In this document: positions 47,640-58,434 of the stretch, piece by piece | Layout of the letters: every line of letters begins with the position of its first letter | Numbering within the stretch: the first letter of the stretch is position 1 | DNA from: Stomoxys calcitrans | Taxonomy: Eukaryota > Arthropoda > Insecta > Diptera > Muscidae | DNA: 64,000 nucleotides | Reading direction: 5' to 3' | Assembly: GCF_963082655.1 (NCBI RefSeq) | Contig: NC_081552.1 | Location: 496,001 to 560,000, forward strand | Notes under the pieces: model-generated | The model's database searches: none | Seen by the model: only the letters and a program-made list of their open reading frames with translations | Told to the model about the DNA's origin: nothing | Translations under genes and position numbers: made by a program

Positions 47640-48040
47640 CACATATTTAAAAATGTTCAAAATACCAATTAGCTCCAGAGGCTTTACCCACATTGAGGTC
47701 CGATCTGTGTGGTGTTCATTGCTGTCACGAGAAGCCTTGCTGCGAGCTACCGGGCGAGTCTGCAGGTTGCGCATAGTGGAATGCTCCAAACGTAGTAGCT
47801 GCAACGGCAGTCGTGGACAATCAACGGTATCGAGCGGAGAGGCCGGGCGGCACCGACTCTTGCACAAACACTGAGTGTCTATGATGCTCGATATGACAAC
47901 GCGGGTTATTGGCGCCTTTAAATAACCAATGGCCACACTGTTCGCGCGGCGATCAGTCCTTTGGACCGGAAAGAGCTTGCTCACCTACAGGAGCCTGACG
48001 AGGATCGCCACCTCCACAAAGCCACCAAGATGGCAGGTTT
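47640..48040 (+). repeat. Repeat C copy
   Basis: Shared with 50890-51260 and (reverse) 7870-8200: CCGATCTGTGTGGTGTTCAT, GAGCTACCGGGCGAGTCTGC, GAGGCCGGGCGGCACCGACT, TTTAAATAACCAATGGCC and AGGAGCCTGACGAGGATCGC. It is relatively GC-rich for this window. Its 3' end is interrupted by a SINE at 48050. Confidence 0.65.
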
Positions 48041-48049
48041 AAATAGTTT

Positions 48050-48358
48050 ACAAATACAAATATTGCCCATGAATATTCCACTAAGGAACAGGGGCAAACT
48101 TCTCACATATCAATGAGTGCAATCCGATTCAAGTTTGAAGCTCAATGATAATGGGCCTCCTTTTTATAGCCGAGTCCGAACGGCGTACCGCAGTGCGACA
48201 TCTCTTTGGAGAGAAGATTTACATGGCACGATACCTCACAAATGTTGCCAGCATTAGGAGGGGAAAACCACCGCTGAAAATTTTTTCTGATGGTCTCGCC
48301 AGGATTCGAACCCAGGCGTTCAGCGTCAGACGTGCTAACCTCTGCGCTACGGTGGCTA
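48050..48358 (-). mobile_element. Full-length tRNA-derived SINE with target duplication
   Basis: On the minus strand it starts AGCCACCGTAGCGCAGAGG. The A box TAGCGCAGAGG (complement of 48339-48349) and the B box GGTTCGAATCC (complement of 48302-48312) match RNA polymerase III promoter consensus sequences. The body contains GCGGTGGTTTTCCCCTCCTA, and the 3' part contains CTTAGTGGAATATTCATGGG, ending in a short TTGTATTTGT tail. The 9-bp AAATAGTTT occurs at 48041-48049 and 48359-48367 and is the likely target site duplication. Length is 309 bp. Confidence 0.85.
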
Positions 48359-48399
48359 AAATAGTTTTCATAAGGTTATTGTATGTGATGGAGCTGCTG

Positions 48400-48545
48400 C
48401 TCTCACTAATGAATGTCCAGAAAAGCCATTGCAATGTCAGGACTTTGATCTTGCGCTGGTAACATGGCGAACTTAAGCTTGATTTGTAAGGGTGAGGAGG
48501 AGTCATAGACGGTTGAGCACCTATTAATAAATTATGACTATACAA
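48400..48545 (+). mobile_element. Possible LINE ORF2 C-terminal fragment
   Basis: The frame near 48462-48540 reads LSLICKGEEES, stop, TVEHLLINYDYT. This resembles the 'C-x-x-C-x-E-x-E-S/T-x-x-H-L-L' end of jockey/I-type ORF2. It is short and broken, so the call is tentative. Confidence 0.35.
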
Positions 48546-48573
48546 AATCTATTTTCTTGTCTAAATAATCTTC

Positions 48574-49317
48574 ATGCTAAAGTTTTTTCTTTTGCCATTC
48601 TTGACTTCTAAAGCTTTAAATTGCATATTGGAGGGAGCTTCTCTCGACCCCTGGTCGTTTTGTATTAATTTTCATGTCTGGCATTGTACTGACGTAAATT
48701 TCATGTGCTTTTTGAGGCCTAAGTTCGCTGAATGAAACTGATAGTGAATGAAGTTGCTAGACGCCTGCCAATTTATACCCTAAGTTTAAAAACCATAACA
48801 GCAGCAAACACAATTTATAGATTATTTATTCGAATTCGAAAATGAGTACAATACAATGCCAGACATTAAAATAAAAAGATTAGGACCTAACATCTAGTCT
48901 GTCCGTGCAAACTACTTTGTATTGTTTCAAACTCCTCTGGACTTGATGCTAAAGTTTTTTCTTTTGCCATTCTTGACTTCTAAAGCTTTAAATTGCATAT
49001 TGGAGGGAGCTTCTCTCGACCCCTGGTCGTTTTGTATTAATTTTCATGTCTGGCATTGTACTGACGTAAATTTCATGTGCTTTTTGAGGCCTAAGTTCGC
49101 TGAATGAAACTGATAGTGAATGAAGTTGCTAGACGCCTGCCAATTTATACCCTAAGTTTAAAAACCATAACAGCAGCAAACACAATTTATAGATTATTTA
49201 TTCGAATTCGAAAATGAGTACAATACAATGCCAGACATTAAAATAAAAAGATTAGGACCTAACATCTAGTCTGTCCGTGCAAACTACTTTGTATTGTTTC
49301 AAACTCCTCTGGACTTG
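48574..49317. repeat. Exact 372-bp tandem duplication
   Basis: Copy 1 (48574-48945) and copy 2 (48946-49317) read identically by eye from ATGCTAAAGTTTTTTC to CTCCTCTGGACTTG, head to tail without spacer. The unit is AT-rich with no gene. It is either a recent duplication, a tandem pair from a mobile element, or an assembly artefact. Confidence 0.9.
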
Positions 49318-49319
49318 CA

Positions 49320-50560
49320 AAAAATTAGGATCCCCCTTCGATAGAGCAAAGCAAAACAAAGCAGGCCTAAAGCCAATCTGGCCTTTCACCATTTACTTTA
49401 AACAAACCACAATTCCAACCAGGTCAATTAAATATTTAACTTCCTATACCTGGATATTATGTGGTATTACAGTTAATGGATGAAGACACAACTTACTGTT
49501 CCAACTAAAACAACAAGGAATTGAAACCATTATATCAGGCAGAACGTACTGCTTTTGGTAGATAGCAAGCACTGCTGGTAACCAAAGGAGAGGCGGCATT
49601 GTAGTGAGATTATAACTCAGCAGTTATAATCTCACAGGGCGGAACAGCTTGAGTAACATGGCATAATCTAGCTAGAGAAATGATTTTTTTTCTAAAGAAT
49701 AACAATTTCAACAATTGCGTAGTTGGGCTTACCTTTGCACAAAACAATTATGTATGTTAACATCAGACGGCAGCTTTTTATAAGATCACTTTGTACAGAA
49801 ATGTTAATAATAATGACTAACTATTCACCCACTTCTTCTCTTTTAATTGGAATTAAATTAATTTAAATCAATTTTCCTACTGCACTTGCCAATGCGACTG
49901 AACTAGCCGGTGTTGCATTGATTAAGTTTCATTCACAAGATATTATTCTTTGCAAAATAAAACCCGGGTTTGACTAACATTGATACATTGAATATTTTGA
50001 ATCCTTTTATTGAATTATTAATGCCTTGTAAACCAAAAATGTCTACGATTAGTTGTTAAAGCGTATGGCATCGTCAAAAGCCCACAGGATTTATTATTGG
50101 GGTTTATATATTCCATCTATTAGTAACTTAAAATTTTTGCCATTTATTGGCTTCGCAAAATCCTTTTTAGGTAGATTTTATTCTAAAAGTATGCGAACAG
50201 ACCTAGTACAAACACGCCACAAAATGTCATTGTCATATGTTTCTATTTTTAACTTCTATGTTTGGTAAAGAGGTACAAACTTAAAATTGTATGTTTCTTA
50301 AGATCGGCCAAAAATCGACTTCTATGATTTAGAAAATTGAACTATTCGAACAATATTGTGTTGTAGTGTGTACTATTCGCTGTACTTAAACAAAAAAGGC
50401 CAAGGAAAATCTCGTGTCTGGGTTGCTGGAACAATGAAAAAAAACATCAAGTCCGTACATACAAAAAATCAGCCTCGATTATAAACGGCCAGAATTTTAG
50501 CGAACTGGACGGAATTTAGAACAGCTTTAGACCCTTCCGACCATACAAAGATGTGGTTGC
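49320..50560. other. Intergenic with a short perfect palindrome
   Basis: No gene was recognised. A 14-bp perfect inverted repeat lies at 49604-49635. The rest is AT-rich without a clear repeat family. Confidence 0.3.
49604..49635. repeat. Perfect 14-bp hairpin
   Basis: GTGAGATTATAACT (49604-49617), loop CAGC, then AGTTATAATCTCAC (49622-49635). It is not followed by a T run, so terminator-like behaviour is not indicated. Confidence 0.85.
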
Positions 50561-50889
50561 TGTCCGTTCGTCATTTCCAGTCCTAAAAATTCGGACGCAG
50601 ATAGATCCCTAATTTGTCCATACTCAGTGCCGGATATGGCTGCTATATGCCAAACCCCCAATTAGCATCTTCGGTTTACATGATTGCGCTTTAGGCAAAT
50701 TCGACGTAATTTATTGCTCAAATTGGTCTAGTACTGAATTTTTGGTTCTGTGTGCGCTTTTCATTGGCGATATCTTACTTAAAAAAATGTTATAAAAGGA
50801 AGTGTCTGAAATAACAACTTATTTATGTACCTATTTGTATATTAAACTTATAGTAAATAGATATATGAGTAATATTAGGGTAATAGCAT

Positions 50890-51260
50890 TGACTACTGTG
50901 GCCACCAGCCAAACGATTATCCCGGTACGGGATAACTATGAACACCACATATGCTGGAACTTTGAGCTCCGATCTGTGTCGCGGTCCTATGTAGTTATCG
51001 CGGGAAGCTCAGCTGGGAGCTACCGGGCGCGTCCGCAGATGGTGGACAATCAGCGTTAACGAGTAAAGAGTCTCAGTGAGAGGCCGGGCGACACCGGCTC
51101 TTGCTTAAAAAGCGAGAGCCTATGATAGACGAGTTTTTTTGCATCTTTAAATAACCAATGTCCATCACGTTCCCGCAGCAATCGGTCCTATGAACCGGAA
51201 CGAGCTTACTCATATATAGGAGTTTGACAGGATCGCTACCTCCATGTGCAATGTGGTTAC
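50890..51260 (+). repeat. Repeat C copy
   Basis: CGATCTGTGTCGCGGTCC, GGGAGCTACCGGGCGCGTCC, GAGAGGCCGGGCGACACCGG and TTTAAATAACCAATGTCC align with 47640-48040, with internal insertions and deletions. Decayed family A-like sequence may precede it at 50570-50750 (GGATATGGCTGCTATATGCC). Confidence 0.6.
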
Positions 51261-51998
51261 AAGAACAAGGTAAAAAAGCTTTTTTCGATAGAGTATTCCG
51301 ATTACGAATTTAAAAATGGCTTGGATATTTTCATAATTTTGGGTATTTGAAGAGCAACCAAGCCCTTGTTGTTGAGATATGTATACATATATGGCGATAG
51401 GGTGTTGTGAGGCTGCAATATTGAAAGATGTGTTTGACATTGGTAAGCAATCTGCAATTTATGCATCTGTTTTCCAAGGTTTTATGTAACATATGTTGAT
51501 GGGTGGCATTCGTATGGTTAATTTTTTGTCGATATTGGTGGGTGGGTAAGAAGTAGCCATATTTCCAAAGCACGTTCATAGTTTTTATACGACGATATAC
51601 CTATAATAGAATAATATAGTAGAAATAGAGTTGTTATAGGTAGCGAAAGATTGTTGCGAAATGTAAGCATAGTACGGATCTTAAGGCACTCGAATGAAGG
51701 TAAAAATGCAAAGAAAATATGCAATAACCCAAATCTAAGTCGCTAAGTTCAGGCCCAGCCCCAAAAGAGTTCTCAGTTAATGTTAAGAATTGAATTTTTA
51801 GTTTTTTTGTGCATTTTCCTGATGGTGACGGACACTAACAGCCCAACTTTATTCTTATCAATGACATTGAGTATTTTACAAGCAACTTTTCTTTTTTCAG
51901 CTTTGTGGTGCCGAATTGGAAGATTGCGATTACAAGGACAACAAACTACTCAGCTAAAGATATCGAAAACTTAATCGTTTTCACCAATAGTGTCCAAA

Positions 51999-53394
51999 AT
52001 GGTTTTGTTCTTGGATTTAAATACAGATTGCCTTTTGAAAATATTTTCATTCTGTTGTGAAAGAGATCTATGTCACCTTTGCAAAGTACATCGCTTTCTA
52101 AATGAAATAATTGAAAATAATGTGTTCAAAATCAAGGCAATGGATCTGCTTATGTGTGGAATTCGTAATGAACCGGTCATTTTGCAACGGTATATGAATC
52201 CTCAAAAGTTAACTAGTTTTAACGAGAATTCGATAAGAACTAAAACTCACTTTTACTTTTCAGCACTCAAGTCTCCGACCTATCTTATTCCAGTAGATTA
52301 AAAATAGCTCGAAACTGGCTCGATGGACGCTACAGTGAACGGCAATATTTTCGACGCTCTAAGATGTTTCCCACCAAGCTAATTTTAGAACGGAATTGGC
52401 TTTACATATCGCACGCCAACTATATAAACCAGCACCAAAGACTGAAGTCGGAGCCGCTACAACGAAGATATCACCGCGAAATATCCACAAGCAACAAAAG
52501 CGACATTGCACATTTTGTAAAGAAAAATAATACCTTGTTTGCTGGAAGAGTAGCTGGCAGTGGTTTTATTTACGAAGAAGGTTCTGTCATGGAACAGCAG
52601 TTGCACAATCCCAACGAATACATGTGGTGTGTGGATTTTGAAGGCGATTTATATGCCACAAGTAGCGACTATTACAGCCAAATCTGGCGTAGGGAAGAGG
52701 AATTTGGCATTTTACACCTGGATTTATTAATTCAATTGAAATCTTCATTTAAAACAATGCAATTCGACTGTGGGGGAACTCGTTTGTATGGTGGCTTATA
52801 TGATTCCAAAAACGAACGTCGAGCGTTACGAGAAATTGATGTGGAAAGGTAAAGATCCATAATGTGTTAAGTTTTGAATTCAGACAAGAATTTACGTGGG
52901 TATTCTGAAAGTATTAAAAAATTTGTTTTGTTCTTCCTTTTAGCGGGTACGAGTCTATTTTAAACTCAGATACTATTTCAGTGTACGATCTTAAGATGAA
53001 GGACAACAATATAATACTCACCGCAAATTTTGATAGCAGTTTTCGCATTTTTGACCGACGTTCAAATAATGATGAGGCCGTTTGGGAAGATCCTTTCGAT
53101 TCCTCGTTTTACTGTCTCGAGTACGATGGTTTGTATGCGGTTCTATGTGGAACAAAACGTCACAATCGGGTCAATCTATACGACATTCGTGTGCCGGGGA
53201 AGCATATGCAGTTGTACTTTCCGCATTTCCAGGGAAAGGAAAGGGGGGATTTCAGAACTTCTCCCGTATACAGTATTGCCTGTGATAGCCGATATATGTT
53301 CGTGGCCACAGATCGCAAAGTCCATGTTTTGGATTTTAAAGTAGATGGTTGTGCTGTTAGCAGGGATTACAGCCACTTCAACTTCATTCGCTGA
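51999..53394 (+). CDS. Fbxw4: F-box/WD40-repeat protein, FBXW4 orthologue
   Basis: FBXW4 (dactylin in vertebrates) is a substrate-receptor subunit of SCF ubiquitin ligases: the F-box binds Skp1 and the WD40 propeller is thought to bind targets. Three exons are inferred: 51999-52189, 52264-52848 and 52944-53394. They are joined by GT-AG introns of 74 and 95 bp, both in phase 2, giving 408 residues, close to human FBXW4 (about 412). The F-box is residues 1-45 (DLNTDCLLKIFSFCCERDLC). Diagnostic FBXW4 blocks follow: SRLKIARNWLDGRYSER (74-90), NWLYISHANY (108-117), FDSSFRIFDRR (288-298), WEDPFDSSFYCLEYDG (306 on), SPVYSIACDSRYMF and HVLDFK (386-391). WD motifs are weak but recognisable. The ATG at 51999 is the first in frame with the F-box. 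The family match is from memory, not a search. Confidence 0.93.
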
Positions 53395-53680
53395 CCATTA
53401 CGTATATGTTATTGTCTGAACTTTGACGATTTTATCAACTACCAAACCTAACTAGTCCTATGGCATAGATGGTATTTATTAACTGAATATTGACGCAAAA
53501 GATTTCGGTATGTGCCCATTCAAATATTAAAAAGATCAAATTTGATATTTGGAACTCGAAGAAACAGCCAAAGACGAAGGAGTCGAACTACAAGATAGTT
53601 GATCGACTCTATAGAGTGCATGGATAAGCTCATTTGATAGATGATGTGTCTAAATTTTACAAAAAAGCAATGGCAAAACA

Positions 53681-53686
53681 AATAAA
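53681..53686 (+). other. Candidate polyadenylation signal of Fbxw4
   Basis: AATAAA 287 bases after the Fbxw4 stop codon, with a second possible AATAAA about 15 bases further on. 53400-53680 is then 3' UTR. 53690-54175 shows no recognisable gene. Confidence 0.5.
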
Positions 53687-54177
53687 AGTCGGCATATTTA
53701 ATAAATTTGTATTACTTGAAATATTGTGTTCAATCCTTTACAAATAGTTCATTGGATTATTGCTTTTGTTACAGTTTTGTGATACCACAGAATTTTCTTA
53801 CTCCGGATGTTTGCAAAAGAAATGAAATAATAAAAATCACGTCTGGCCGATCGACGACTTTTATGCTCCGTACAAAAAGAGGCGATGAGAAGCGGAGATA
53901 TTGCCAAGTAAAGAGTTCGATGAATGGATGAATAACTGTTTGATAATTTGTTACACAGAACATTGTGTACAAAGTGGCGTCAGTGGAGTAGGAGAAGGCT
54001 TTGCAATGGGAGCTACTGTAGATGTAACTGTGCATCGAAAATTATTTTAAACTAAACTCCTTTACCTTGTTACTTGCTGTTAGATTAGTTTCAAAAGAGG
54101 GTGTGAATATTAACCCGGCCCCATACCACTATGGACATACATCTAAGCCAGTAATCGGCTTGTGCGCTCTAAATACT

Positions 54178-54905
54178 AACAAGTAAAAGCGTGCTAAGTT
54201 CGGCCGGGCCGAATCTTATATACCTACACCATGGATCGCATTTGTCGAGTTCTTTTCCCGTCATCTCTTCTTAGGCAAAACAGGATATAAGAAAAGATTT
54301 CCTCTGCTATTAGAGCGATATCAAGATATGGTCCGGTTTGGACCACAATTAAAATATATGTTGGAGACCTGTGTAAAATGTCAGCCAATTCGAATAAGAA
54401 TTGCGCCCTTTGGGGGCTCAAGAAGTAAAATAGAGAGATCGATTTATATGGGAGCTGTATCGGGCTATAGACCGATTCAGACCATATAAACACGTATGTT
54501 GATGGTCATGAGAGAATCCGTCGTACAAAATTTCAGGAAAATCGGATAATAATTGCGACCTCTACAGGCTCAAGAAGTCAAGATCCCAGATCGGTTTATA
54601 TGACAGCTATATCAGGTTATGAACCGATTTGAACCATGCTTGGCACAGTTGTTGGATATCATAACAAAACACGTCGTGCCAAAATTCATTCAAATCGGAT
54701 AAGAATTGCGCCCTCTAGAGGCTCAAGAAGTCAAGACCCAAGATCGGTTTATATGACAGCTATATCAAAACTTGGACCGATATGGCCCATTTACAATAAT
54801 AAGAAGTATTTGTGCAAAATTTCAAGCGGCTAGCTTTACTCCTTCGGAAGTTAGCGTGCTTTCGACAGACAGACGGACGGACATGGCTAGATCGACATAA
54901 AATGT
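54178..54905 (-). repeat. Family A element, reverse, 5' truncated
   Basis: It begins with the inverse 3' end AACAAGTAAAAGCGTGCTAA and the hairpin TTCGGCCGGGCCGAA. Three to four units follow (marker GGTTTATATGACAGC at 54593 and 54746, again 153 bp apart, with a diverged one at 54441). The tract CAGACAGACGGACGGACATG comes next. It stops within the box just before the expected 5' subterminal repeat. Confidence 0.8.
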
Positions 54906-54914
54906 GATTTTTAG

Positions 54915-56165
54915 GGTAGGGATGGCATCAAACATTTCGACTCAAATAACGATATTAAATTTGTGCTTCGCTCCCAAATCGCTTTAATTTGAGCCATGTT
55001 TCGGAGATGGGGCGCTGACTGGTAGTTTGTCCTGAAAATAGATATCATATTCGTTCTTACTCCTAAATGACGTTGATTTGAGCTCTATATTGCCATAGTA
55101 GGAAACAAATTTCAGATTAGGTGGTGCTTTAGGGCGTATCCCTAAGCACTTGGCTCTACAATTGGATATCAGACTCGTTTTCTACTCTGAAATAACTTTC
55201 ATTTGAGTCCATTTGAGTTGTCATAATGGGTCAATGAACCTATTTGACGTATTTAAGGAGAAAAAGCGCCACCTAGACCCGAACGCAAATATTAATGTCA
55301 CATTTATCATCTACTTCCAAATACCTTTCATTTGAGTCCCATACAGCCATGGTCGGCTAATGTGTCCATTTGGGGGTGTTTGGGGTGGAGCGACCTTCCC
55401 TTACTTGGACTTAATTTTGTATGCCATATTTGTAATCTACTGCCAAATATTTTTCATTTCAGTCCCATGTTTACAGGGAGTCGAATATATCTTTTTAGGT
55501 GAGTTTTGGGGTTGGGACGGCTCGCTGGGTACTTGGACCCAAAATTTTAATACGATATCCGTTTTCAACGATTTCGTTCTATACCTTTCATTTGATTCTC
55601 ATATTGGACCTATCGGCCTATCGATTTTGGGTGGTATTCTTGGGGTATGGGGGAGGGTCCGCCCCCATCCGATATCAAAATATTATATAGTCTATGTTTC
55701 CAATCTGTGAAAATTTCAAGAAAATCGGTTCAGTCGTTTTTTTGAGTCTACGGAACAAACAAACAAACCGAGTCCCATAAAGTCATAATTGATTTATATG
55801 CCCATTTCGGGCGTTCGTAATCTACTCCCGAATACCTTTCATTTGACCCCCATATTGATATGAACGTTCAATTTGTCTGCTTGGAGGAGTTGTGGGGTTA
55901 GGGCGACTTCCTGGGTACTTGGATTTAATTTTTAATACCATATTCGCATTCTACTCTTCCATTTCATTTCTACAATACCCTTCATTTTGTACCCATGTTG
56001 TCATTATCAATCCGCTTTTGATTTTGGGGTAACGAGGCAGGGTCCGCCCTTTCCGATATCGAAAAATTATATAGCCTAAGTTTCCTTCCAGCCCTACCTA
56101 AACAAACTGTGAAAATATACGGAACAAACAAACACAAATTGATTTTTATATATAAGAAGATATTG
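54915..56165 (+). repeat. Repeat E, element with ~130-bp internal units
   Basis: Units marked by CCTTTCATTTGAGTCCCATA recur at about 55196, 55326, 55452 and 55585, spaced 126-133 bp, and again near 55842 and 55979. The sequence CGGAACAAACAAACA appears at about 55750 and again near the right end, followed by AATTGATTTTTATATATAAG. This suggests two end-to-end or nested copies. The ORF at 55360-55710 is translation of these units and is not a gene. Confidence 0.65.
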
Positions 56166-56169
56166 TATA

Positions 56170-56497
56170 TTAAACGTAAGGAGTAGTTTATTGTTTTATA
56201 TGTTTAAATTGGCATGGCTTCAAGTTGCATTATCTGAATAAAATAAAAAAAAATGAATCTTCGATAACGACATTTGGAATCATATTATGAACGGGAATAA
56301 GCCTAGTACTGAATTCGACTTTTCACTCGAACCACTGTCAAAACACACTATAAAAATGGTGACGAAGATAATTCCTAGACATTCCGTACAAGTGGTACCA
56401 AGATATATTTATGTACAGGTAGTGGCTGTTGCACAACAACAAAATATTGAGTGCATTATCTGTCAAAATCAGCGATTAGTGCAACTCTGATTTTGTG
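56170..56497. other. Intergenic, no recognised feature
   Basis: A 67-codon plus-strand ORF (56287-56490) has no recognisable domain and is not called. Confidence 0.3.
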
Positions 56498-56499
56498 TA

Positions 56500-56735
56500 T
56501 TGGGTTGCCCAAAAAGTAATTGCGGATTTTTTAAAAGAAAGTAAATGCATTTTTAATAAAACTTAGAATGAACTTTAATCAAATATACTTTTTTTACACT
56601 TTTTTCTAAAGCAAGCTAAAAGTAACAGCTGATAACTGACTGAAGAAAGAATGCAATTACAGAGTCACAAGCTGTGAAAAAAATTGTCAATGCCAACTAT
56701 ATGAAAAATCCGCAATTACTTTTTGGGCAACTCAA
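56500..56735. mobile_element. 236-bp mariner-derived MITE
   Basis: The left end TTGGGTTGCCCAAAAAGTAA and the reverse complement of the right end, TTGAGTTGCCCAAAAAGTAA, are inverted repeats that continue through TTGCGGATTTTT (32 bases, one mismatch). The element is flanked on both sides by TA (56498-56499 and 56736-56737), the target duplication expected of Tc1/mariner elements. The GTAATTGCGG core is typical of mariner termini such as those of the cecropia group. The interior is non-coding. Confidence 0.92.
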
Positions 56736-56739
56736 TATG

Positions 56740-58430
56740 TTTCTAGTTCGCGCCATTTTTCGTTGGCTGTGTGTGGTATGGTTCTTAACTGTAATACGCA
56801 CACACAACCAAAATTAGTGCGTGCAGATAGTGCACTTCGCGTGAAAAAATTGTACTCAGCTGTTTACGGTACACTACCTGGTAATTGTGTCATGAGTAGT
56901 ACTGAGTTCTATGAGCAAAATAGTAGCGACATGTCGCTGCATCACGATAAATTTCGCACAATTTTAATTGCAAATGTAATTAAATGCTCACGAAATGCGC
57001 CGAATAAACTCTGCTTCAAACTGTTGTCTTTGTTGTGTGTTGTTGTTTGACTTTTGTTTGTGTTCTGACAAAGAAAAGAGTTCGTCGGATTTAGCATACA
57101 TGTAATAGCCATTTTCGCTGTGAATGAAGTCAGTACGAGGCTATAGGGAGAATTGTATGTGTCAAGTCCTTGAGAAATGGCACCTCATCGAGTAAAATTG
57201 TTCGAACATTTTTGTTTTAGCGTTGCCGCATTCGTTATCGAATAAGCACTTTCGACATTCGAGATTATGGCATTCGTTAACGAGAGCATAATCGAGTATC
57301 AGCTGTTCGAAATCCACTCGTGAGCTCTGGAGCAATCGAATAGAATTGTTACTTGATATGAATAGTTAAAATAAATTTAAAAATTTAAGTTTTTGAGTGT
57401 TATTATAATATGAAATAAATAAATACATTCTTTTTCATATTTAGGAATAATTTATGCAACATAAACGGGCTACAAAAGTTTGAAATTACTCAATTCATGG
57501 CTATCCGAATTGGGCAAAAAAATCCAAATTGTAGCCTAGGGAAGGCAACATCTAAAGAACAAATGATTTTTAATTTTGGAGAAATGTAAAAAACGGTCAA
57601 TTGCAGCATTGGTGGTAGCGTGGTGGACATGAGCCCTTTGAAGTTTAGCTCAAACCAAGTCAAATCAATCAAAGTAAAAGCAAAGTAATATCGTTAAAAC
57701 ATGTTGGTTGGCTGTTTTGGAGCCGTGTGCAGGCAAATATTTCGGTCGCAGACCATGACGTACCAACAAGACTCGACACCGCGCTTTAGCACGTGTAAAC
57801 CAACAATGCCTAAGAAAATCATGTTCTGTATTTCATTTGGTCCACAGAGTGGCTGTCCAATTCGCCACATGCCAATCCGACGAACTTTTTTATGAAGGTC
57901 ACTTGTGAGAGCAAGGTAAGGACTATGCAAATAGACGAGGAGCCGACATCGATAGTGACCACATGTTCTTAGTGGTCATTTTACGTCTACGCCCAGCCGT
58001 AGTGAAAAGTACTCAAACAAAAAGCACAAAGTTCAAAGTTCAAAGAGCGTGTCACTGAGTGGAGTTGGGAATACAATTAATTCTTTGTTTCGTGGTTGTC
58101 GGGTTCGATTGGCGCGTAGCAATGTACAATGGATATTTTGGGGAATTTTGAATTTTATCTTTTGAAATTTATCTTTATCTATCTTGTCTACGTTGTTGGT
58201 TGACATCTCGTTCTCTGTTTTCTGAATCCATAGGTCGTCATCGGGGGGTTGTCACTTGACATAATTTCCAGGTAGTGTACCGTAATATATGCATTGTTTA
58301 TAAATATCTTTATAAATTTTTTACACGGCCATTTTTCTTCGTCTTTCGTTATCCATTGTATGTGAAAATGTAAAAAATGTTAAAGAATAAACAATCAACT
58401 GTATGAAGTTCATGTCCTTGCGCCTCTTGG
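56740..58430. other. Intergenic, low in recognised repeats
   Basis: Short ORFs on both strands (56763-57050, 57694-57930) lack domains and consistent start codons. TTCGA/ATCGA-type motifs are frequent around 57190-57310. No RNA gene was recognised. Confidence 0.3.
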
Positions 58431-58434
58431 TAAT

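Noticed and set aside
48280..48358. Possible true tRNA gene (A and B boxes present)
   Set aside because: The head does not keep a full acceptor stem pairing with the sequence that follows, and it is attached to the SINE body found in many other copies.
51780..51974. 64-codon hydrophobic ORF just upstream of Fbxw4
   Set aside because: AT-rich random-looking sequence; no family recognised. It may be part of the Fbxw4 5' flank, and it is not in frame with the F-box exon.
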